Assembly: GCA_948474755.1 (NCBI GenBank)
Contig: CAOLHI010000357.1
Span: 248,001-312,000, forward strand
Source: Ctenosaura bakeri
Lineage: Eukaryota; Chordata; Lepidosauria; Squamata; Iguanidae
Direction of reading: 5' to 3'
DNA length: 64,000 nt
Positions 57,690-64,000 of this stretch are shown here, in pieces. The stretch's first letter is position 1, and each line of letters begins with the position of its first letter. The translations under genes were made by a program, and so were the position numbers. The notes below the pieces were generated by a model. It was not told the DNA's origin. It saw nothing but the letters and a program-made list of their open reading frames with translations, and did no database searches.

Positions 57690-58270
57690 TTAGACTCATC
57701 TGCAGTTGAACTGTTTACAGGTTTCTCGTTTGGTTGTCTAGCAAGCTCATAGGATAGGTGAACAGTCTCAATGATCCATTTAGAAAGTTATTGGGCCAAT
57801 ACCTTATCACCTTTATGCCTTCCATCATAGCAGACAAAGAGGTTGATAGACTGACAGAATGACAAAGTCCTCTTATGTAGAAGGCGAATGTGTGATGCAT
57901 AGGGAATATAGTGACCTCTCCAGCAGCATAGTAGGCTGAGGGTAAAAAGAAGATAGCATAATATCCTGTGACAGATGAAGCTAAGAGACCACCTTAGGGA
58001 GAAAAGAGATATCAGGATGTAAGACTACTTTGTCATGGTAAAACACAAGGAACGGCTCATCACAGTGCAAAGCAGCCAATTCCCCAGATCATCCAGCTAA
58101 GGTCACCGCAACAAGAAACACAGTCTTGAGAGTGAGAAGATGTTCATCTACAGTTGCCAAAGGCTCAAAGGGATGCCATACTAACTGTGATAAGACCAAA
58201 GACAGTGACCACGGAGGCAAGGAAGGAGAGACTGGGTGGTAGAGATAAGCCAATCCTCAGGACTCAGGGT
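57690..58270 (-). pseudogene. DIRS tyrosine recombinase remnant
   Basis: Minus-strand translation gives, in order, an N-terminal 'PFEPLATVDEHLLTLKTVFL' block, SGELAALHCDEPFLVFYHDK, VVLHPDISFLPKVVS, LSQDIMLSSFYPQP and, in a shifted frame, LSKWIIETVHLSYELARQP. These match the tyrosine recombinase of DIRS retrotransposons. The site of the first catalytic Arg ('ARR.SELAAL' in relatives) reads Ala-Gly-stop, and the His-x-x-Arg/Tyr end is not found, so it is inactive. Confidence 0.78.
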
Positions 58271-58309
58271 GTCATAACTTATCTTTAACTCAACAACTGG
58301 CTAGTGGTG

Positions 58310-59105
58310 GTGTGCTGCAAAAACTAATTATACCAACACCAACATCACACTCCGTCACTTCTCCAGTGGCTAGGCCTCAACATCATCTTGAAGAAGTCAG
58401 TGTTGCAGCCCACTTGTCTCATCAACTTCATTGGAGCCACTTTGGCCTCCCATCTTGGGAAAGCATTTCTTCCAATAAAGAGGGCTCACACTTTGCGCAA
58501 CATTGTCATGCGTGTTCTCCATCATCCTCTACGCTCAGCCTTTCAGATTCAGTGTTTGTTGGGTCTTATGGTGGCCACCACTGCTGTTATTCACTTCTGT
58601 TGTCTCAAGCTCCACTCACTTCAACATTGGTTTATCAAGAACTTCAACCCTCTCTTTGACAATCAATGCAAGAGGTTATTTTTCCCCATTCTGTGAGGGC
58701 ATCTCTGTGTTAGTGAGTCTCCCTCCATAATCTTTGTGTGGGCATGCCATTCAAACCACCCCAACCTATGGTCATGGTGACCACAGATGTGTTGTTGACA
58801 GGTTGGGGTGCACACTGTGGTGCTGTGACCATTCAAGGGCACTGGACCGGTCATGAGAGGAACCTCCACATCAATGTGGTAGAATTGCTAGTGGTTCTCA
58901 AAGCTCTCTGATTGTCTGAGAGACTTTTTATTGGGGAAAGTAGTACAAATTGTTTCAGAGAACACAACCACAGTCTCTTACATCAACCACCAAGGAGACA
59001 CTTGTTCCACCAGTCTCTTGGATCTTGCCACTTGCCTGTGGGATTGGTGCACAGTGAGTTCCATATATCAGCTAGCCATTCACCTCATGGGTCATTCATC
59101 CATTC
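58310..59105 (+). pseudogene. DIRS reverse transcriptase end and RNase H remnant
   Basis: On the + strand: LKKSVLQPTCLINFIGATLA, SHLGKAFLPIKRAHTLRNIV and LLGLMVATTAVIHF form the RT thumb/connection of DIRS. After a frameshift comes RNase H: VTTDVLLTGWGAHCGA (catalytic Asp, codon 58,786-58,788), GHWTGHERNLHINVVELLVV (catalytic Glu) and, in a third frame, ENTTTVSYINHQGD, where relatives have Asp-Asn. A stop at 58,909 and frame changes kill it. The palm domain with the catalytic aspartates is missing. Confidence 0.85.
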
Positions 59106-59109
59106 AGCC

Positions 59110-60560
59110 ATTCATCCTAGTCCAAAGATCCAAAGAGGATGATGGTAATGTGTACAGACTCAAGACAGAAGGTTGTGATGCTCTCTGTCGTGTATGAACC
59201 AGCAGGGAGGATGTATGGTACCAATGGTGAGAGAACTGATGTAGAAGCAAGTGCAGTGAATAGCAAGGCAGTGACAGCAGGTGTAGATGGAGGTCTTGGG
59301 AGTGTCAGAGTATTCCACGGAATGGTGATGGTGGGCCTGAAACAGTCATTGGAGGATGGTATTGCAGTGACGTACGACATGGATGAACAGGTGGCAAAAC
59401 CTGGGTGACAGGTCGCTAATGTTCCAGTGATCAGGACCAAGATCAAAGTGGAATACAAGACTGAGATTGTGCCAACATTCATCATGATCGACCTCTTGAA
59501 GGCAAGGAAGCTGAAGGAGACTGGAACCAAGAACTATGTCAACTCACTGATTCTGAGGCAAATGATATTGAAAGCTGTGAGAATGGTACTAATCCCAATA
59601 CAATGATAAATAATATCAGTAAGACCTCAGTGGTTCCCTCCACAGATGCCATTGGCACTGATCAAGGTAGGAGACAGGAGTCCTCCTGGAAACTATATTC
59701 TCTGTAAAATGGCCTGGAGCAGGTGTAAGGCAATTCACAGTAAAAAGAAGGGTGGTCTTGGCTAGAGTGTGACTGGTGACCCAGTGTGGGTGGCTAAGCT
59801 GGCACATGCAAGGCCCGAGGAGATTGTTGATGTGAAGCAGGTCTCAGTACTGAAGGGTCAGCTGGAGTTAACGGCTTAGTCATTACTTCTTCTTCAAGTA
59901 CCAAAGGCAGCGAAACAGGGGTCAGAACATCCATTAGAGGCAGTACCAATGGGACAGGTGATACTGATGATGCCAAGGTTGATACCAAAGATGTTATGGG
60001 AAGATCAGTGTGTCTGGTCTTTTTCTTCTTCAGCTTGGATTGAATATCTGCTAACATGGATATTCAAGGATATACACAGATATACAAGGCCTTTATCAGC
60101 ATGCCTCTTACCTGCTGACTTTTCTTTCAATGTAGAAATCGAAGGGGGTTCACCGACCACTGAGAACACTGATAGTGGCTGAGTGGCAAAAGGTTTAGTG
60201 TTTAGTATCAAAGGTGGTTGGAAGTGCTTCCAGTATCAAAGGAGTCTGACTCAGGACCAACACCATGGGTACTGTAGTCAGTACCAAAGACTTCTTAGTA
60301 ATATCTCCATGCCTCAATATAGTGATAGAAGTAGTGAACAGAGATGTATCCACCGCAGCCTGTTCTGGTACTCCCAGTGGCTTCTCTCAACAGTAAATCC
60401 TAAACAATGGAGGCTCAATTCTTGAGAGTCTGGGACGGTAAATTGATGGCAGGTTTTACACTGCCAAATGAACATTGTGTTCCTCTCCCAGGCAATACTC
60501 ATTATGAGCATCAGATAAAGAAACTTTCCTACTGCATGAGGGAGAAGTAGAAGCCATTAG
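59110..60560 (-). pseudogene. DIRS gag-like remnant
   Basis: Minus-strand frames carry LSDAHNEYCLGEEHNVHLA (about 60,470-60,530), like the 'LS..D.H..C..CLG..HN...C' box of DIRS Gag. Then follow a Lys-rich stretch (SKLKKKKTRHTDLP, about 60,000-60,050), a Pro/Val/Ser-rich tail (TSLVSTLASSVSPVPLVLPL) and a long Ser/Thr/Pro-rich frame ending at 59,117. Composition and order fit a DIRS gag region. It is frameshifted and not functional. Confidence 0.65.
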
Positions 60561-60882
60561 AGGAATGGGGGGGGCATGTGCCATTTTCACTAGTTAGTGT
60601 TTATTGCTCTTTCTTAGAGTTATCCTAGCTAATCAGGGATCATCTAACAAGCAGCATGGGCATTTCACCACTGCACAACCAATAAAATTTGGCTACATGA
60701 CCACATACACGAGGCCAAATAGAGAAAACAAGAAAAGTAGCTCGGTGTAACTTGATAGTATAATGCCAAGAAAAAAGAGGTGAAGACTTCAGTGCTGAAA
60801 CAAGAGTTAAAGCCCAATGCTTTTCAAACCGTGACATGACCCCAGAGCAGCTATTTCAATAGCTTCAAGAAGCTGCTAGAGA

Positions 60883-60930
60883 GACAGGTTGCTTGCCTGT
60901 AAGGTTCATCTGTGCAGTTACACATACACA
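60883..60930. mobile_element. DIRS terminal-repeat signature
   Basis: acaggttgcttgcctgtaag then gttcatctgtgcagttacac matches the ends of the 49-kb DIRS unit (caggttgcttatctgtaatt...ggtcttctgtgaactcacac) with about 18 bp deleted in between. It probably is the inner border of the terminal repeat belonging to the 57.7-60.6 kb DIRS remnant. Confidence 0.55.
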
Positions 60931-60965
60931 TGTAGATTCCAGTGCATCAGCACTGGAATCTACAT
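60930..60965. repeat. Perfect 16-bp-arm palindrome
   Basis: atgtagattccagtgc (60,930-60,945) and gcactggaatctacat (60,950-60,965) are exact inverse complements around a 4-base loop atca. It directly follows the DIRS end signature and may be part of that terminal repeat. Confidence 0.9.
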
Positions 60966-61581
60966 AGAAAAACTCTTAGCAGGTCCTAAGAAATTCTACT
61001 GAGGCAGACAGCTTTTGGAAATTAGTGCATGCCAGTATAGTATACATCTTGCTGCAAAAGACCAGAAACACACACACACATAGCAGACACCACAGCAACA
61101 CATCTATGCACTTTGTGTTTTTCCTTGCATGTTTTGCTACTTCAAATGACGCTCTATGCTAGTGAGAAGCCAAGACAGAGTGGAAGAAACTAGTCAGAAT
61201 TTGTCAGCACTAATGCAAATGAGCATTGTATTCCAGCTTCACCCCAAAGACAGCATAAATTCCAAGCCAATTTTATTTGGAAAGACATATGCACTGCATT
61301 CCCTTTCTTGTGCAGGACCTGGGATAAGTTTTTCAATAAAAGCAAGCTTACTTACCTAGACTTGAGCAGATCAGCACATTCAAAATCTTTATATATCCCC
61401 CCATGCTAACTTTTCTTAACATCAGCGCAATGAAACCCATACACTACGTTGATCATGACTTTGCGACAACCTGGTTGACTCTTGTGAAAATAGTGTTTGA
61501 CTAAGGATTTTGTAATCTCTCTCTTAAAGTTTGCATGGGTGCTCTGAGCTGAATGATGCCCTCTCCCCCCGCCACCTTTTC

Positions 61582-62031
61582 ATCATAGAAATCATAGAAT
61601 CATAGAAATGTAGAGTTGGAAGAGACCACACAGGGGCCATCCAGTCCAACCCCCTGCCATGCAGGAACACCCTCAAAGCACTCCCGAAAGATGACCATCT
61701 AGCCTCTGTTTAAAGACCTCCAAGTAAGGAGACTCCACTACACTCCATGGCAGCATATTCCACTGCCAGACAGCCTTGACTATCAGGAAGTTCTTCCTGA
61801 GGTTCAGGTGGAATCTCCTTTCCTGCAGCTTGAATCCATTGCTCCTTGTCCTGGTCTCTGGAGCAGCAGAAAACAAGCCCTCTCCTTCCTCTATGTGGCA
61901 TCCCTTCAAATATTTAAACATGGCTATCATGTCCCCTCTTAACCTTCTCATCTACAGACTAAACATACCCAGCTCTCTAAGTCTATCCTCATAGGGCATG
62001 GCTTCCAGGCCTCTCACCATTTTGGTTTTCA
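61582..62031 (-). mobile_element. CR1 LINE 3' end
   Basis: Sense is minus. The low-coordinate edge has the CR1 3' hallmark of repeated tcatagaa octamer-like units (tcatagaaatcatagaatca), then gagttggaagagaccac and ccatccagtccaaccccctg. The coding end lies at 61,673-61,951. About 450 bp, 5'-truncated. This is the best preserved LINE coding fragment in the window. Confidence 0.92.
61673..61951 (-). pseudogene. CR1 ORF2 C-terminal fragment
   Basis: A 92-codon frame without internal stops reads RRLRGDMIAMFKYLKGCHIE, SRDQ-like TRTRSNGFKLQERRFHLNLR, KNFLIVKAVWQWNMLPWSVV and ESPYLEVFKQRLDGHLSGVL. It matches the C terminus of CR1 ORF2: 'RRLRGDLI..FK.L.G', 'R..FKL....F..D.RK.FF..RV...WN.LP..VV..PSL..FK..LD'. 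It contains neither RT nor endonuclease. Its openness suggests a fairly young insertion. Confidence 0.92.
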
Positions 62032-63556
62032 ACATAATCTCCTCTTTTTCTTTCCAAACTCTAAAAAAAGGTTGTCAAAATCACACACGCATAAAATGCC
62101 TTCCTAGAATATGTTCAATCAAGTAATTTTTCTCCTTGTATAATCCCTTTCTTGTACCACTTATAAAGTCCCAAGAGTCCAAGAAGCTTGGCAAGTGGAT
62201 GAGAAACACCACAAAGCTAAAAGGTTTCATTTCAGATCCGTAATGTAAGACTGTTGCATCTGGAGCCCCCCTGCATTAAACCTGGTCCATACCATGGGGG
62301 AGGAAGAAGACGAATGCATCCCTTTTTCAACAAGAAAAAGGTAACTCCAAAAGAAGAAACACAAGACAGTGTCAGCTGTCCAATTAACAGTGGCAACACC
62401 TGCGGTTGCTTTTTCAGTATCACAATACAAAAGAACATTAGGATTTCCTTAATGTATCAAAGGTATATTTATTCTGTACTCAGTAAGGACCTCTTGCAAC
62501 TGTAAGACTTCTTTGAAGGTGATCTGGCTGATGAATCACCATCCACAGTAGATAAAAAGCAGGTGTTTCAACCCAGTAATATACACATAACTGACAGCAT
62601 GACACATGCTCTGTTGAACTTTCCCATGCAGGCAGCACATGAGCCTGCTTTTGAGATGCCTGGAGATGAGTTTATAAGTCACTGTTCAGACACTTATAGA
62701 CAGAGACATCAACGCTCTGTGAGGAAAAGGGTTGCCATTGGGGGTAGTGGGTGTAGATGAGCTAAAATTATCACTAATTATGTTTTAGAGCTTGATCCTG
62801 CCAGCTTGGTGGCATAACCTCATTTTTACTGGTGTAACATGTTTTGACAGTATAGCAAAAGGGGAAATCACATTGCAAGTATAAGCAACCAGAGTTCTGA
62901 ATAGAAAACATTCCACCAGTTGCAGTTGCTTCCTGACTAGAGGCATAAGACAAAGGGCATGCAAGAGATCAAATGCTAACTAAAGATAATACTCTAGCCT
63001 AGCATGTTCTACAGAAACATGACAGCATTGTATTTATTCCTTTAGTTGAAATGTTTTTACCCCGCTCTTTAGAAATGCCTAGCAATATCAGCAGTATAGC
63101 AGTCCATACCCTCAGTTTTACTAGTTTAAAAGAAATGGCACACAAGGAGGAACTAAAGAGAAGAAAAGGGAGTTCAAGCACCAATTTTTTAAAAAGTTAC
63201 AATTCTTACAATAACCAACTGTGTTGGAAACCAGTCACATAGCCTGATAGTAGGGTTACTGCTGGGTGACATGTGAAGGTAGACCAAAGGCATCTGGTCT
63301 CTCAGGAGAATGACAGTAACAGCCCTGCTTCCCTTCTTTTCTGTTCTGCAACCTGGTGGAATAGCTTTCACTAAGTGACAGCTGAGGGACCCAAAACAGC
63401 TGGTATCTCAAGAGAGGCAAACAATTTCAACAGGGAAGGAACTGAGGACAAAGTCATATGAACATGGATTTACTGATTTTGGGAGTTGCAGCTACAAACA
63501 GTAGTAGAATGGAGGCATGGAGTACAGCTGAAAGCATATAATTAGATTACTTGGAA
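62032..63556. other. Unique DNA, no gene seen
   Basis: No repeat boundaries. Frames 62,254-62,505 (+), 62,227-62,438 (-) and 62,563-62,760 (+) show no domain. Confidence 0.4.
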
Positions 63557-63685
63557 TGGAGGTGGGCAACCTCCAGATGTTATTAGACTTTAACTCTCAT
63601 TATCCATCACTACTGGCTACATTGGCTAGCAATGAGAGGAACTGCAGCCCACCAATATTTAGAAGACCACGGTTGCTCACCTTTG
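63557..63685. mobile_element. hAT-type MITE, palindromic
   Basis: tggaggtgggcaacctccag at the left pairs with the inverted right end ccacggttgctcacctttg. Inner arms gttattagactttaactctc and gagaggaactgcagcccacc match too. It is the most complete of the four copies of this family here. Flanking octamers acttggaa/gcttaggg are similar but not identical. Confidence 0.78.
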
Positions 63686-64000
63686 GCTTAGGGTATAACA
63701 ACAGGACTGGCAGTGCAGGATTTTACATTATGTAAATAAATTAATCACAATTTGTGAGTTCAAATCTCAAATGCCCTTCACAGCACTTCTGAAGCTGCTA
63801 GACATTTTTAAAATTGCCCTCTAGAGAGATGAGAGATCCTGAGTCAAATATCCCTACCTTCTCTAGTATATGAAAAATATATTCAAAGGCAAGAGTTTTC
63901 TTAACACATTCATATTCACAGTTTATGGTCAAAACATGTTATTAACGATGCCCAAGCTGACCATACCTACACTTTCTGAACAAGGTTTAAAAGGAACCAG
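63686..64000. other. Unique DNA to window end
   Basis: A+T-rich, no gene or repeat recognised in the last 315 bp. Confidence 0.45.

Larger units (their letters stand above)
60561..61581. other. DIRS leader-like and unique DNA
   Basis: 60,561-60,880 lies upstream of the gag-like region in its sense and may be leader sequence. It is followed by the DIRS end signature at 60,883. 61,000-61,581 shows no gene or definable repeat. Confidence 0.35.

Noticed and set aside
59139..59408. 89-residue plus frame as a gene
   Set aside because: It is the complement of the Ser/Thr/Pro-rich gag-like minus frame of the DIRS remnant and has no motif of its own.
61060..61085. CRISPR-like or tandem array
   Set aside because: Only a short cacacaca microsatellite. 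No spaced repeats were seen anywhere, as expected for a vertebrate genome.

Overview
This 64 kb window looks like non-coding nuclear DNA of a vertebrate, most likely a squamate reptile (lizard), possibly an iguanian. The evidence is the mix of repeats: Bov-B (RTE), CR1, L2 and L1 LINE remnants side by side, a Penelope-like element, a DIRS element, a 5S-rRNA-headed SINE, a tRNA-headed SINE ending in a 'cttgaaggcacac' tail, and many hAT, pogo/Tigger-like and foldback DNA transposons. No host protein-coding exon, rRNA or tRNA gene could be supported. Every long or recognisable reading frame is a decayed transposable-element fragment. The species call is inferred from repeat content only.

Layout. 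0-13 kb: A+T-rich unique DNA, a pogo-like MITE (4.99-5.48 kb), an LTR-like serine/acid-rich repeat (5.6-6.2 kb), a 5S SINE (7.3 kb), a foldback MITE (10.1 kb), an internally deleted Bov-B (10.4-11.1 kb) and a long purine tract (12 kb). 13-24 kb: tRNA-SINE, 5'-truncated L1 with candidate target-site duplications, pogo-like MITEs at 14.9 and 19.0 kb, a solo LTR of retroviral type (17.45-18.34 kb), a complete 862-bp hAT element (20.2-21.1 kb) and an L2 3' end (22.7-23.9 kb). 24-33 kb: sparse, with a second serine/acid-rich repeat, a CR1 RT scrap and an inverted 5S SINE. 33.6-41.2 kb: a dense nest. A hAT element holds two SINEs, one of them broken by a GC-rich element. A foldback MITE, four copies of one GC-rich ~470-bp MITE family and a Penelope-like element follow. 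41-57 kb: mostly unique A+T-rich DNA with a Bov-B piece, a DIRS terminal-repeat unit (49.0-49.3 kb), a SINE with intact duplications (49.6 kb) and a 5'-truncated L1 with a 15-bp duplication (52.6-54.2 kb). 57.7-60.9 kb: a DIRS retrotransposon whose RT/RNase H segment is inverted relative to its recombinase and gag segments. 61.6-62.0 kb: CR1 3' end. 63.6 kb: hAT MITE.

The most interesting signals are (1) the GC-rich MITE family, whose copies each carry a CCATTTT(G) box about 85-105 bp before a splice-donor-like GGTAAG, as a mobile promoter/first exon would; (2) the DIRS element with an inverted middle; (3) the Penelope-like element bracketed and split by that MITE family; (4) a perfect RFX-type X-box (35,546-35,559) inside repeat-free DNA, a candidate enhancer.
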